Shown here one piece after another: positions 53,172-62,671 of a DNA stretch of 64,000 nt. How positions within the stretch are numbered: the first letter of the stretch is position 1; each line of letters starts with the position of its first letter. Both the position numbers and the translations under genes were made by a program. Source of the DNA: Chitinophaga ginsengisegetis. GTDB lineage: Bacteria > Bacteroidota > Bacteroidia > Chitinophagales > Chitinophagaceae. The notes below the pieces were generated by a model. That model made no database searches. It saw only the letters and a list, made by a program, of their open reading frames with translations, and was not told the origin of the DNA. Location: positions 744,001-808,000 of the forward strand of contig NZ_FUZZ01000004.1 in the NCBI RefSeq assembly GCF_900168065.1, written 5' to 3'.

Positions 53172-54510
53172 ACTATTTGAAAATAGCGGTTGGCTCCTGA
53201 TTGATAAGCTCAGTAAACTTTTCCCGGGCATTATCATTATGGCGCTTATTGCCAGGCACCTGGGTCCGGAAGAATTCGGGATCTGGAACTATGCACTGGC
53301 GCTTACCACTATTATTGGCAGCGTGGCCATATTGGGAATGGATAAACTTGCCGTGAAAGAGCTGATCAATAACGAGCAAAAACAGGGCACTATTGTGGCT
53401 ACCGTTATCCTGATGAGGATCGTTGCCGGCGCTCTGTGTATGGCGGTAAGCACCGGCATTGTACTGCTTACGGAAAAACACCGGCAGCTTTATCTTTACT
53501 GCACCATTTTTTCCGCACTCATTATCCTGTTGCAGTCTTTTGATGTACTGGATTATTTTTACCAGGTAAAGAACAATGTTAAAAGAGTGATTATTCCTAA
53601 AGTAGCGGTATTCCTTGCTTTCTGCGGGATAAAGCTGCTCATCATCTACTTCGATGGTACCCTGATCACATTCCTGTGGGCTTCGGTTATAGAATTAGTG
53701 GTTACCTATTTTATCATCGTCGTAGTATATATATCCGGTAATACCCACGTTTTTACCTGGCGTATTGATACCGCGTTAGCGCAAACACTGCTGGTGCAAA
53801 GCTGGCCGCTGATGCTTTCCAACCTGGTAGTGGTGTTGTTTATGAAGATCGACCTGGTACTGCTGGAGACGCTCGCCAACCCGGCGGAACTTGGGAAATA
53901 TGTGGGCGCGGCCCGGATTTCCGAGCTATGGTATGCCATCCCCACCGTGATCTCTGTAGCGATACTGCCGGGGCTCATACAAAAGAAAAAGATCAGCCGG
54001 CAGGCATACCTCCTGATGCTGGAAAAATGGCTGCGGTTGTCCTTCTGGCTGAGTATTGCTATTGCCTTGGTGGTTACTTCAACGGCGCATATCATTATTC
54101 CATTCCTCTATGGTCCGGGTTACGTGGCAGCGTCGTGGATGCTGATGATCCATATATGGGCGGGTATTCCCGTATTCCTGAGCATCGTTATGGTGCAGTA
54201 CCTGTTTGTAGAAGGGGAATACAAAATTTACCTGTATGGCAATCTTTCCGGCCTGGTGGTGAATGCGGGCATCAATTTTTTCCTGATCCCTCTTTATGGT
54301 GGAACCGGCGCCGCCATTGCCACGGTAGCAGCGTATACCACCGTTTATGGCATGTTGCTGCTGCTCGACAAAAGCGGCCAGGGATACCTCCTTACCCAAA
54401 AAATGTTTCATCCCTTACTGGTATTTTCTGATATAAAACAAGTATACAACAGCCTGAGGATTTTCACCACCAATCTGGTTACCCTAAATCAAAAACACTA
54501 TACCAAATGA
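53164..54510 (+). CDS. Wzx-type oligosaccharide flippase
   Basis: A 448-residue membrane protein with about twelve helices, of the MATE-like polysaccharide flippase superfamily. The start NSGWLLIDKLSKLFPGIIIM and MALIARHLGPEEFGIWNYAL is the conserved N-terminus of such flippases. Only a TTG at 53164, overlapping the kinase gene by 8 bp, gives this N-terminus; an in-frame stop lies just upstream and the next Met is residue 26. It would move the lipid-linked repeat unit across the inner membrane for the polymerase at 56767. Confidence 0.92.
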   Translation: MHKLFENSGWLLIDKLSKLFPGIIIMALIARHLGPEEFGIWNYALALTTIIGSVAILGMDKLAVKELINNEQKQGTIVATVILMRIVAGALCMAVSTGIVLLTEKHRQLYLYCTIFSALIILLQSFDVLDYFYQVKNNVKRVIIPKVAVFLAFCGIKLLIIYFDGTLITFLWASVIELVVTYFIIVVVYISGNTHVFTWRIDTALAQTLLVQSWPLMLSNLVVVLFMKIDLVLLETLANPAELGKYVGAARISELWYAIPTVISVAILPGLIQKKKISRQAYLLMLEKWLRLSFWLSIAIALVVTSTAHIIIPFLYGPGYVAASWMLMIHIWAGIPVFLSIVMVQYLFVEGEYKIYLYGNLSGLVVNAGINFFLIPLYGGTGAAIATVAAYTTVYGMLLLLDKSGQGYLLTQKMFHPLLVFSDIKQVYNSLRIFTTNLVTLNQKHYTK

Positions 54511-55199
54511 ACAGCATGAAAAATATCGCGGTAAAGTTAGTTACCACCTTATTTCCCCGGCTCAGTTACGGTGTGCGTGCTTACAGTTCAGAAGGAGAAG
54601 ACCTCATTCTGAAAAGGATCTTCGACAAGAAAAAGAAAGGGGTGTATATAGATGTAGGTGCACATCATCCGTTCAGGGTATCCAATACCTACCTGCTTTA
54701 TAAAAGAAACTGGACCGGCATCAACATAGATCCGCTGCCCGGCTCAAAGGCATTATTCAATAAACACCGGCCCAAAGATATTAACCTCGAAATAGGTGTG
54801 TCCGTAGTAAAACAACAACTTACTTATTTCATCTTTAACGAACCTGCTTTAAGCACTTTTTCTCCTGAAAAAGTAAAAGAATATACACAAATACCGAAGT
54901 ACCGGGTGATCAGGGAAAAGAAGGTAGATACGTGGCCACTGGCAGATATTCTCGATACTTATCTGCCAAAAGATGTTACCATAGATTTTATCACTATCGA
55001 CGCCGAAGGGCTTGATATGGAAGTACTGCGCTCCAATAACTGGGATAAATACAGACCCGCATATGTACTGGCAGAATCATCACCATTTGAGGTACTTCAA
55101 ACAGACCGCAGTGAGTTATGCCAGTTTATGCAACAGGTAGGATATAGCATGTTCGCCAAAACCTATTACACTTACTTCTTTAAAAACATGAACACGTAA
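54507..55199 (+). CDS. FkbM-family methyltransferase (copy 1)
   Basis: A 230-residue SAM-dependent methyltransferase. Features: YSSEGEDLILKRIFDKKKKG, the SAM loop YIDVGAHHPFRVSNTYLLYK, acidic NIDPLPGSK, then the conserved VTIDFITIDAEGLDMEVLRS. FkbM proteins O-methylate sugars or polyketides, and in surface polysaccharide clusters they probably cap or decorate the glycan. It overlaps the flippase gene by ATGA and is followed after 1 nt by another methyltransferase. Confidence 0.92.
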   Translation: MNSMKNIAVKLVTTLFPRLSYGVRAYSSEGEDLILKRIFDKKKKGVYIDVGAHHPFRVSNTYLLYKRNWTGINIDPLPGSKALFNKHRPKDINLEIGVSVVKQQLTYFIFNEPALSTFSPEKVKEYTQIPKYRVIREKKVDTWPLADILDTYLPKDVTIDFITIDAEGLDMEVLRSNNWDKYRPAYVLAESSPFEVLQTDRSELCQFMQQVGYSMFAKTYYTYFFKNMNT

Positions 55200-55200
55200 A

Positions 55201-55848
55201 ATGTCCGGAAGCAGGTTATATGTACAATATGGTTGCGGCCCTTTTTCGGCGCCCGCCGGCTGGAAAAACTACGACTCCTCGCCCACGCTCAGGATTCAGC
55301 AAATTCCCGTGATAGGGAAACTGCTGAAACCTGTGATGCACGTGTCCTTTCATAAAGATGTATTGCCGGGCGATATACTGAAAGGGTTGCCTGGTATTAA
55401 GGAAAGCTCCTGTGATGGCATCTATTGTTCGCATGTGCTGGAGCATCTTTCTTATAACGACTGCCTCCTGGCGATCCGGAATACCTTTCACATTCTGAAG
55501 CCCGGCGGATACTTCCGGTGTGTGCTGCCCGACCTGGAAGGCGCTGCCAGGAGATATATTGATCAGCTGAGGAGTAACGATCCGAAGGCGAACACCGGGT
55601 TTATGGAAGAAACGCTGCTGGGTAAAGAAAACAGGGTTCGTGGCATGAAACAGCTGGTGCAGCTGGCCCTGGGTAACCGGGAACATTTATATATGTGGGA
55701 TCACCTGTCGCTATCACACCAGCTGGCCGCAGCAGGATTTAAAAACATACGGCACTGTGGTTTTAACGACAGCAATGACACGATGTTTAAACTGGTGGAA
55801 GAAGAAATCAGATTTAATAACGCCGTTGCATTGGAGGCAACAAAATGA
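55201..55848 (+). CDS. Class I SAM-dependent methyltransferase
   Basis: A 215-residue protein of the Methyltransf_11-like group that occurs in polysaccharide clusters. Its start, YVQYGCGPFSAPAGWKNYD, is a variant SAM loop. The motif ICSHVLEHLSY appears as IYCSHVLEHLSYNDCLLAIR, and LKPGGYFRCVLPDLEGAARR follows; this pattern is common in small methyltransferases that modify glycans. It lies between FkbM copy 1 and a glycosyltransferase in an overlapping gene chain. Confidence 0.87.
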   Translation: MSGSRLYVQYGCGPFSAPAGWKNYDSSPTLRIQQIPVIGKLLKPVMHVSFHKDVLPGDILKGLPGIKESSCDGIYCSHVLEHLSYNDCLLAIRNTFHILKPGGYFRCVLPDLEGAARRYIDQLRSNDPKANTGFMEETLLGKENRVRGMKQLVQLALGNREHLYMWDHLSLSHQLAAAGFKNIRHCGFNDSNDTMFKLVEEEIRFNNAVALEATK

Positions 55849-56753
55849 TGTTACACACGCCGGTCTTATTACTGGTATTTAACCGCCCTGAACAGGCATT
55901 GCTTGTATTCAGGCAAATCAGGCTGCAGCAGCCGGAGCAACTGTTTATTGCCGCCGATGGCCCGCGGCCGGACAGGCCTGAAGACGCGGCGCTGTGCGAG
56001 GATACAAGAATGGCTGTTTTAAAAAGTATCGACTGGCCCTGTAAAGTAGAAACCCTGTTCCGCCCGCACAACCTGGGTTGTGGCAAGGCGGTTAGTTCGG
56101 CGATCGACTGGTTCTTCAGTCATGTTGAGGAAGGTATTATACTGGAAGATGATTGTGTGCCTGATCCCTCCTTCTTCCCATTCTGCACCACGCTGCTGGA
56201 GAAATACCGGTTCAATGACACCATTATGCATATTCACGGCGGCAATTACCAGGCGGGCATCCTGCGGGGAAACGCTTCCTACTACTACTCCCGCTATGCG
56301 CATATATGGGGATGGGCTACCTGGCGACGCGCGTGGCAATACTACGATTTTACCCTTCAGCGGTACCGGCATGTATCCCGGGAAGGGCTCAACACTTTCC
56401 TGCAATCAGAACTGCAATCTATATACGACAAGCGGGTTGATACCTGGGATATCCAATGGTTTATGTCTGTATGGTTTAATAAAGGATGGGTAATTACGCC
56501 CAATATAAGTCTTGTTAAAAATATTGGTTATGGCAAAGATGCCACCCACACCCGTGTTATCCCACGGTGGTTTAAAAGGATACAATACGGCACCATAGCG
56601 GATATCGTTCATCCCGGCAGCAGTAACATCAACGAGGAAGCAGACAGGTATACCATCAACACCCTGTACAGTCCAGGCAGGTTATTCGTCAAACTAAAAA
56701 AAATAGTAAAAAACAATACACTGTTGTACAACCTGTACAAACGTATTTCCTGA
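55845..56753 (+). CDS. Glycosyltransferase-like protein (GT-A fold)
   Basis: A 302-residue cytoplasmic enzyme with a nucleotide-diphospho-sugar transferase fold: TPVLLLVFNRPEQALLVFRQ at the start, FIAADGPRPDRPED, and the metal-site-like acidic motif GIILEDDCVPDPSFF. The segment YSRYAHIWGWATWRRAWQYY is typical of the HlpA-like group of putative sugar transferases. It overlaps the methyltransferase before it by ATGA. It should add one sugar of the repeat unit; which sugar cannot be told. Confidence 0.86.
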   Translation: MMLHTPVLLLVFNRPEQALLVFRQIRLQQPEQLFIAADGPRPDRPEDAALCEDTRMAVLKSIDWPCKVETLFRPHNLGCGKAVSSAIDWFFSHVEEGIILEDDCVPDPSFFPFCTTLLEKYRFNDTIMHIHGGNYQAGILRGNASYYYSRYAHIWGWATWRRAWQYYDFTLQRYRHVSREGLNTFLQSELQSIYDKRVDTWDIQWFMSVWFNKGWVITPNISLVKNIGYGKDATHTRVIPRWFKRIQYGTIADIVHPGSSNINEEADRYTINTLYSPGRLFVKLKKIVKNNTLLYNLYKRIS

Positions 56754-56766
56754 TCAGTAAATTTAT

Positions 56767-58176
56767 ATGGAAACCGGATACAGTAATCTTCAAAGCAGCA
56801 ATTTTTTCGTGGAATGTTTCAGGGAAAGCATGCCCCTGATCATTGCGGCAATTTTATTATACCTGTATTACAACAAGCGGATCTCTATTATAGACGCGCT
56901 GCTCTATGCTTTTGCATCAGAAGCTTATACGATGCTGGCTATCGGGCCTACATTTACCGCTACTTTTTTTGTAGGCATGTTTATCTTCCTTGAACAGGCG
57001 CATCAGCTCTTTACAGGAAAGCAATTCATCCGGAGGGAATATCTTTTCCTGCTGCTGTTACCATTGATATCAAATATCACGGTATTCCTGATCACACAAC
57101 TTTATAAAGATCCTTTCAGTTATCCCGATGGTAAGCTCTTTGTTTTCTATACAAAGCCTCTTTACTTCTACCTGAAAACCTATCTTCCCTGGTTTGCTAT
57201 TGGCGCCAGGATAGTACAGGACCGGCAGCAGCTTTCATTCGGGCAGTTTGCTGCCACCATCAGGAAAATTGCTGGTATATCCTGTATCATTGCCCTTATC
57301 CAGATTTCCGTACAGCTTATTTTCCGGAATGTGGCATTAAGTGAGCTGCTTGGGCTGCAAAGCCGTTACCTGATGCAGGAAATCAATGGCCCGCTGGGAT
57401 TGCGGGTACAGGCATTATTCGGGGAACCTAAAATATTCAGCGCCTTCCTTTCTTTAGCAATCCCTTTGTTTATAAAAGACCGGAATTACAAGGCCACAGC
57501 GATAATGATGGTAGTAGGCATACTCACTTCTTCCCAAACGTTCTGGGTCAATATCCTGGGTGGCGGGCTCCTGTACTTATGTTTGCCAAAACTGATGTCG
57601 GTAAGATGGAAAGTACTCAGCACCCTGGGTATGATCGTTGTCCTTTTTCTTGGGGTAGCCGCCTCTAAGGAATACTTCCTGAAACACTATATGGCTAACC
57701 GTAATCAGCCGGTATACCAGATGCTCTTTGAAAGATCCGCTTACCGTTATGATACCGAAATATGGGGTAAGAATAATATCATTCTCGGCATTCCGCTGCA
57801 AAGGGATATGGAACTGCCGGTGGTGGATTTCCTGCGGGATGAGCCTTATTTGCTGATATCTGGTTACGGCGCAGGCAACAGCACCTTTATTCCTTCGAGT
57901 TATTTCTTCGGGCAGCTCAGCTACCAGAGCCGCATAGAGGGAGTTGGCGGGCGCAATCTCAATATGCGCTGGTTCTTTATCCTGGCAGAATTCGGGGCCG
58001 TTTCCCTGTTCTTCTTTTTCCTGATACTTACCAGAACAGGACCGGATGTGCCGCCTTTTCAGCGCAACTACCTGGCGTATGTGGTGGTGTGTTTCTTTTT
58101 CAGCCAGATAGATCTTTTCCTGATAATAGTAGCATTACTCTGCGCATATAATAATGAATCCGTAAACGAAAAATGA
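56767..58176 (+). CDS. Wzy-like polysaccharide polymerase or O-antigen ligase-like membrane protein
   Basis: A 469-residue protein of about ten to twelve membrane helices with a long loop between the later ones (residues ~300-400). It has little sequence identity to named members, as is normal for polymerases, and is identified mainly by topology and by its place between glycosyltransferase and flippase genes. It overlaps the next glycosyltransferase by ATGA. Expected role: joins lipid-linked repeat units on the outer face of the inner membrane. Confidence 0.78.
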   Translation: METGYSNLQSSNFFVECFRESMPLIIAAILLYLYYNKRISIIDALLYAFASEAYTMLAIGPTFTATFFVGMFIFLEQAHQLFTGKQFIRREYLFLLLLPLISNITVFLITQLYKDPFSYPDGKLFVFYTKPLYFYLKTYLPWFAIGARIVQDRQQLSFGQFAATIRKIAGISCIIALIQISVQLIFRNVALSELLGLQSRYLMQEINGPLGLRVQALFGEPKIFSAFLSLAIPLFIKDRNYKATAIMMVVGILTSSQTFWVNILGGGLLYLCLPKLMSVRWKVLSTLGMIVVLFLGVAASKEYFLKHYMANRNQPVYQMLFERSAYRYDTEIWGKNNIILGIPLQRDMELPVVDFLRDEPYLLISGYGAGNSTFIPSSYFFGQLSYQSRIEGVGGRNLNMRWFFILAEFGAVSLFFFFLILTRTGPDVPPFQRNYLAYVVVCFFFSQIDLFLIIVALLCAYNNESVNEK

Positions 58177-59279
58177 TGCAGGTATTTTTGGATAATATCG
58201 TATTCTCTATTCAGAAAGCAGGTGGCGTATCTGCTTACTGGTATGAGCTGTTGTCCGGTATGTGCAACAGCGGGCTGTCCATCGGTTTCTTAAACGCACG
58301 CCCGGGGTCCGATAATATCTTTGAACGGAAAATAGAATACCACCGGTTCAACTGTATCCGTGAAAGCTGGATTCCCAGCAAGTATCTCCGCTATCTGCCG
58401 GTGCGCTACCCACTTCCGGCCGCGGCAGTTTTTCACGGAGGATACCTGCGGGTTTCCCCCCAGAAAAATATCCTCAACATCCTGACGGTACATGACTTTG
58501 CGCACGAACGGAAACTGGCCTCGAAGTTTCCCCGCGGCCTCGCCAATACCCTGCAAAAAGCATACGGCATCAGGCGGGCCGATGGGATCATCTGCATTTC
58601 AGACAGCACCCGGAAAGAACTGCTCCACTTCTTCCCCGGCATAGACCCCGCAAAGGTAAAAGTGATTCATCATGGCATTGCCGGCGACTTCTACCCCATC
58701 AACAAACAGCTGCCGGTGAGCTGTTCGCTGGAAATAGATCTTCACAAAAAGTTCATTCTCTATGTAGGCGCACGCAGGAACTATAAAAACTTTTTCATGG
58801 CGGTAAAAACAATGGAGTTACTGCCTTCATCCTATCACCTGGTAGTAATTGGCGGAGAATCGTGGAATAAAAACGAGATCAGCATGATGAAAGAAAAACT
58901 GGCCGGCCGCTATCATATTTTCCCCACTGTAAGCCAGGCCGACCTCAATATACTATACAATCATGCTTTCTGCCTGCTCTATACCTCCGCTTATGAAGGC
59001 TTCGGATTTCCTCCGGGAGAAGCCATGAAGGCCGGTTGCCCCGTAGTAACCACCAGCATGACCTCCATGCCCGAAGTAGTAGGAACCGCCGGGCTGATGG
59101 CCGACAGGGCCGATCCCCTGCTGTTTGCAGAAAAAATAAGATCGCTTGAAAATGACACCTTCAAACAACAACTGATTACACAAGGACTCCAACAGGTGCA
59201 ACAATTCACATGGGATAAAAGCGTACAGGAAACAATTGGTTTTTACAAAGATTGCTGGAACTACAAATTCTCGACATGA
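58173..59279 (+). CDS. Glycosyltransferase family 4 (GT-B fold)
   Basis: A 368-residue enzyme. The N-terminal half has the opening VFLDNIVFSIQKAGGVSAYW; the donor-binding half has FILYVGARRNYKNFFMAVKT and the E-x7-E type signature region LLYTSAYEGFGFPPGEAMKA, followed by GCPVVTTSMTSMPEVVGTAG. This is a typical GT4 enzyme using a nucleotide sugar. It is coupled by ATGA overlaps to the polymerase upstream and to FkbM copy 2 downstream. Confidence 0.93.
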   Translation: MMQVFLDNIVFSIQKAGGVSAYWYELLSGMCNSGLSIGFLNARPGSDNIFERKIEYHRFNCIRESWIPSKYLRYLPVRYPLPAAAVFHGGYLRVSPQKNILNILTVHDFAHERKLASKFPRGLANTLQKAYGIRRADGIICISDSTRKELLHFFPGIDPAKVKVIHHGIAGDFYPINKQLPVSCSLEIDLHKKFILYVGARRNYKNFFMAVKTMELLPSSYHLVVIGGESWNKNEISMMKEKLAGRYHIFPTVSQADLNILYNHAFCLLYTSAYEGFGFPPGEAMKAGCPVVTTSMTSMPEVVGTAGLMADRADPLLFAEKIRSLENDTFKQQLITQGLQQVQQFTWDKSVQETIGFYKDCWNYKFST

Positions 59280-60016
59280 GTATTATTTTCAAAATTGCAG
59301 ACACCGTAAAAGTATTCCTGACCTCCCGCAGGGGCCTTACCTCGTTGCTGGAAAAAGGCGCCTCCGTAGCCTCCACGCAGATCTTACACAACTGCCGGCA
59401 CTATATCCCGTCGCTTGGCGTAATTATAGATGTAGGCGCCAACCAGGGCCAGTTTGCTGTAGCTGCCAGTCACTTTTACCCGCAGGCGCGGATCCATTCC
59501 TTTGAACCCCTGCCGGAAGTGTTTCGCCTGCTGCAACGTAATACCCGCAGGCTCACCAGCATTAACACCTACAACATGGCGCTGGGCAACTCCACCGGAA
59601 CACTGGAATTTTACAGCAACGCGTATTCACACGCCAGCTCGGCGCTGCACGTGTCTGATCTGCAAAAAAATATGCTCCCAAAAACAGCTACTTCCAACCG
59701 GATACAGGTGCCCGTACAGCGCCTGGACGACCTCCGTCATAAACTTCCTTTTATCCCCCCGGTACTACTGAAAATGGATGTTCAGGGTTTTGAAAAAGAA
59801 GTACTAAAAGGAGCGTTGCACAGCCTGCGGCAAATTGATTACCTCCTGTTTGAAACCTCTTTTGTTCAGATGTATGACGGCGAGCCATTGTTTGATGAGA
59901 TGCACCATTTTGTGAAAGAACTGGGATTTGAATTCATAGCGCCTGTAGGATTCCTGCAATCGGAAAAATTACAGATCCTGCAAATGGATCTTTTATATAA
60001 AAGAAAGAAAGGATGA
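59276..60016 (+). CDS. FkbM-family methyltransferase (copy 2)
   Basis: About 246 residues from ATG 59276, which overlaps the previous stop as ATGA and is preferred over a TTG at 59252. Key parts: SAM loop VIIDVGANQGQFAVAASHFY, then HSFEPLPEVFRLLQRNTRRL, and the conserved LLKMDVQGFEKEVLKGA near residue 170. It is only distantly similar to copies 1 and 3, so the copies probably modify different positions of the polymer. Coupled downstream to a GT4 gene. Confidence 0.93.
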   Translation: MSIIFKIADTVKVFLTSRRGLTSLLEKGASVASTQILHNCRHYIPSLGVIIDVGANQGQFAVAASHFYPQARIHSFEPLPEVFRLLQRNTRRLTSINTYNMALGNSTGTLEFYSNAYSHASSALHVSDLQKNMLPKTATSNRIQVPVQRLDDLRHKLPFIPPVLLKMDVQGFEKEVLKGALHSLRQIDYLLFETSFVQMYDGEPLFDEMHHFVKELGFEFIAPVGFLQSEKLQILQMDLLYKRKKG

Positions 60017-61203
60017 AAATTGTAGTTAACGACCATTCCGGCCACGCCTTTACATTACAGCTAAGCCGGCAATTCGCTGAAAGCGGGCATGAAGTATTGC
60101 ATGCTTACTCCGTTTCTTTCCAGTCGCCCAAAGGAAACTTTGAAGACCTGCCCATGCGGGGACTAACCATACTACCCATTATGATCAAGGGTGAATTCGA
60201 CAAATACTCGTTGTTAAAAAGAAGAAAACAGGAAATTGAATACGCCCGGCAGCTGACTGATAAACTGGATCTTTTTCAACCCAACGTGGTGCTGAGCGGC
60301 ACCACACCGTTGTTTGTACAGCAACATGTGCAGCAATACTGCATCCGGAAAGGAATCAAATTTGTGTACTGGTGCCAGGATATTTACACCATTGCCATCC
60401 GGCAAATTGCCCGCCGCAGGCTGGGATTCGCCAGTTTTCCCATCTGGTATTATTTTAAAAACCTGGAAATAAAACTGCTGAAGAAAAGCGCGCATGTGAT
60501 CAGTATTACCGAAGACTTCAGCGATCTTTTCGACAAATGGAAGGTGCATCCCAAACAGGTAACGTGTATCCCCAACTGGGCGCCGCTCCGGGAAATAACG
60601 CTTACGGCTAAAAATAACGACTGGGCCCACCGGCACCAGGTAGCAGATAAAACCTGCATTATTTATTCGGGCACACTTGGATTAAAACACAATCCATCTA
60701 TGTTGTCCGCCGCAGCGGCTTATTTCCGCAGGCATACAAATGTGGTGTTTATTGTTATCTCCGAAGGATTAGGCGCCACATTCCTGCAAAAAGAAAAAGA
60801 GAAACTGCAGCTGGACAACCTGCTGCTTCTTCCCTTCCAGGATTTCAGGGATATGAGCCAGGTGCTGGGCGCCGCGGATATCCTGCTGGCCATACTGGAA
60901 AATGATGCGGGTACCTATTCCGTGCCATCGAAAGTACTCACTTACCTGTGCGCGAAAAAGCCAATCGTACTGGCCATGCCGCCGGATAACCTGAGCGCTG
61001 CAATTGTATTGGATAACAAGGCCGGCTATTGCATTTCGCCGGATAATGAACAGGGCTTCTGTCAGCATATTGAAACCCTGCTGGCAGATGCGGCACTAAG
61101 ACAGGAAATGGGTCATAACGGACGGGCATATGCTGAAAGGAATTTCGACATCAAACATATTGAAAACAAATTTTTACAGGTATTTAATACGATCCTGAAC
61201 TGA
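60013..61203 (+). CDS. Glycosyltransferase family 4, WcaI/WbuB-like
   Basis: A 396-residue GT-B enzyme. It begins IVVNDHSGHAFTLQLSRQFA and contains FVYWCQDIYTIAIRQIARRR, CIPNWAPLREITL, IYSGTLGLKHNPSMLSAAAA and PSKVLTYLCAKKPIVLAMPP, the layout of the WcaI/WbuB-like group from colanic-acid-type and related clusters. It overlaps FkbM copy 2 by ATGA. It likely adds a sugar early in repeat-unit assembly, next to the priming transferase that follows. Confidence 0.9.
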   Translation: MKIVVNDHSGHAFTLQLSRQFAESGHEVLHAYSVSFQSPKGNFEDLPMRGLTILPIMIKGEFDKYSLLKRRKQEIEYARQLTDKLDLFQPNVVLSGTTPLFVQQHVQQYCIRKGIKFVYWCQDIYTIAIRQIARRRLGFASFPIWYYFKNLEIKLLKKSAHVISITEDFSDLFDKWKVHPKQVTCIPNWAPLREITLTAKNNDWAHRHQVADKTCIIYSGTLGLKHNPSMLSAAAAYFRRHTNVVFIVISEGLGATFLQKEKEKLQLDNLLLLPFQDFRDMSQVLGAADILLAILENDAGTYSVPSKVLTYLCAKKPIVLAMPPDNLSAAIVLDNKAGYCISPDNEQGFCQHIETLLADAALRQEMGHNGRAYAERNFDIKHIENKFLQVFNTILN

Positions 61204-61267
61204 TAAAGATTGTCGTTCGTAACCCGGTGCCATCCATACTATCCATCATCTTTTAATTGAGAACGTT

Positions 61268-62671
61268 ATGAAACCCGGCAACCACATTAATTTCCTGCTA
61301 CGACTCCTGATCGATTATGTAGTACTGATACTGACCTTTTTGAGCACCCGTGAATATATTTCGGGTTTGGGAGATGTATTCTTTTCCGGCTTTAACCTGC
61401 TATTGCTGTGCATCAGCATCATCGCATGGACCGTCATTGGCATGTCGCTTCACTTATACGACGAATTCAGAACGAGGTCGTTCTCCTACGAATTTGTAGC
61501 CATTCTTAAAACTGTATTGCTTCACGCCTGTTTCTTCACGTTCCTGTTCTTCTACTGCTTTAAATACTATCCTTATCCCAGGACGTTCACGTTGCTTTAT
61601 GCGTTCCTTACTTTTGTAAGCATTACGGTTGTTAAGTTTATTGTAAAGCAATCTTTGCTCCGGTTGCGGTCCAACGGTTATAATATAAAAAACATCCTCA
61701 TAGTAGGTACCGGCGATACCGGTATGAAATTCTACAAAACAATTTTATCCAACGACCATTTCGGTTACCGGTGCGTTGGTTTTGTGGATGAGCAAACCAA
61801 TCCCTATCTGAACGGCCAGTACCTGGGCAAAATATCAGACCTCACCAGGATCCTGGAAAGCCATGAAATAGATGATGTAATTGTTGCCCTGCCGGAGACC
61901 TTAAACACGGAAATGGAAAATATTATTATTACCAGTGAGAAAGAAGCCAAACGGGTAAGGATCATCGCAGATTGTCACCGCTTCTGCACCTCTACAGCCA
62001 GTATGAACTTCTTTGGCAAATTCCCGCTGTTAACGATCCGTACTTCTCCATTGGATGACCTGGCGAAGCAACGGTTCAAACGCCTTTTTGAACTCTGCTT
62101 CACCACGGTGCTTTTTATTACCGTATTCAGCTGGCTGTTTCCGCTTATCGGGATACTGATTAAACTATCTTCACCGGGACCGGTGCTGTTCAAACAAGAG
62201 CGTTGGGGACTGAAGAATAAAAAGATCACCTGTTATAAGTTCCGGTCCATGACCAGGAACAGCGACGTGGTAGACGCCAGCGGCCGATATCTCCAGGCCA
62301 CCCGGAATGACTCCCGCATTACTTCAGTTGGGCGCTTCCTGCGCAAAACAAATCTCGATGAGTTGCCGCAGTTTTTTAATGTGCTGATGGGAGATATGTC
62401 GCTGGTAGGCCCCCGCCCTCATCCCATTCCTTTACACCAGGAATCTAAAAATACCATACAAAATTATATGCTGCGGCATGTAGTAAAGCCGGGCATTACA
62501 GGCTGGGCACAGGTGAATGGTTGCAGGGGGGAAACGAGAATCTCCGGCCAGATGCAGAAACGTGTAGACTTTGACCTGTGGTATATTGAAAACTATAGCT
62601 TCTGGCTCGACTGCCAGATCATTTTCCAGACATTGATGAATATGATCAAAGGCGATAAGAATGCTTATTAA
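61268..62671 (+). CDS. Undecaprenyl-phosphate sugar phosphotransferase (WcaJ-like)
   Basis: A 467-residue initiating enzyme. It has four to five N-terminal membrane helices, a CoA-binding-like middle domain (ILIVGTGDTGMKFYKTILSN), one more helix (~275-300), and the C-terminal sugar-transferase domain: GPVLFKQERWGLKNKKITCY, KFRSM, LRKTNLDELPQFFNVLMGDM, SLVGPRPHP, and PGITGWAQVNGCRGET. It should transfer a sugar-1-phosphate (often glucose) to undecaprenyl phosphate to start each repeat unit. It is 64 bp after the coupled chain. Confidence 0.94.
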   Translation: MKPGNHINFLLRLLIDYVVLILTFLSTREYISGLGDVFFSGFNLLLLCISIIAWTVIGMSLHLYDEFRTRSFSYEFVAILKTVLLHACFFTFLFFYCFKYYPYPRTFTLLYAFLTFVSITVVKFIVKQSLLRLRSNGYNIKNILIVGTGDTGMKFYKTILSNDHFGYRCVGFVDEQTNPYLNGQYLGKISDLTRILESHEIDDVIVALPETLNTEMENIIITSEKEAKRVRIIADCHRFCTSTASMNFFGKFPLLTIRTSPLDDLAKQRFKRLFELCFTTVLFITVFSWLFPLIGILIKLSSPGPVLFKQERWGLKNKKITCYKFRSMTRNSDVVDASGRYLQATRNDSRITSVGRFLRKTNLDELPQFFNVLMGDMSLVGPRPHPIPLHQESKNTIQNYMLRHVVKPGITGWAQVNGCRGETRISGQMQKRVDFDLWYIENYSFWLDCQIIFQTLMNMIKGDKNAY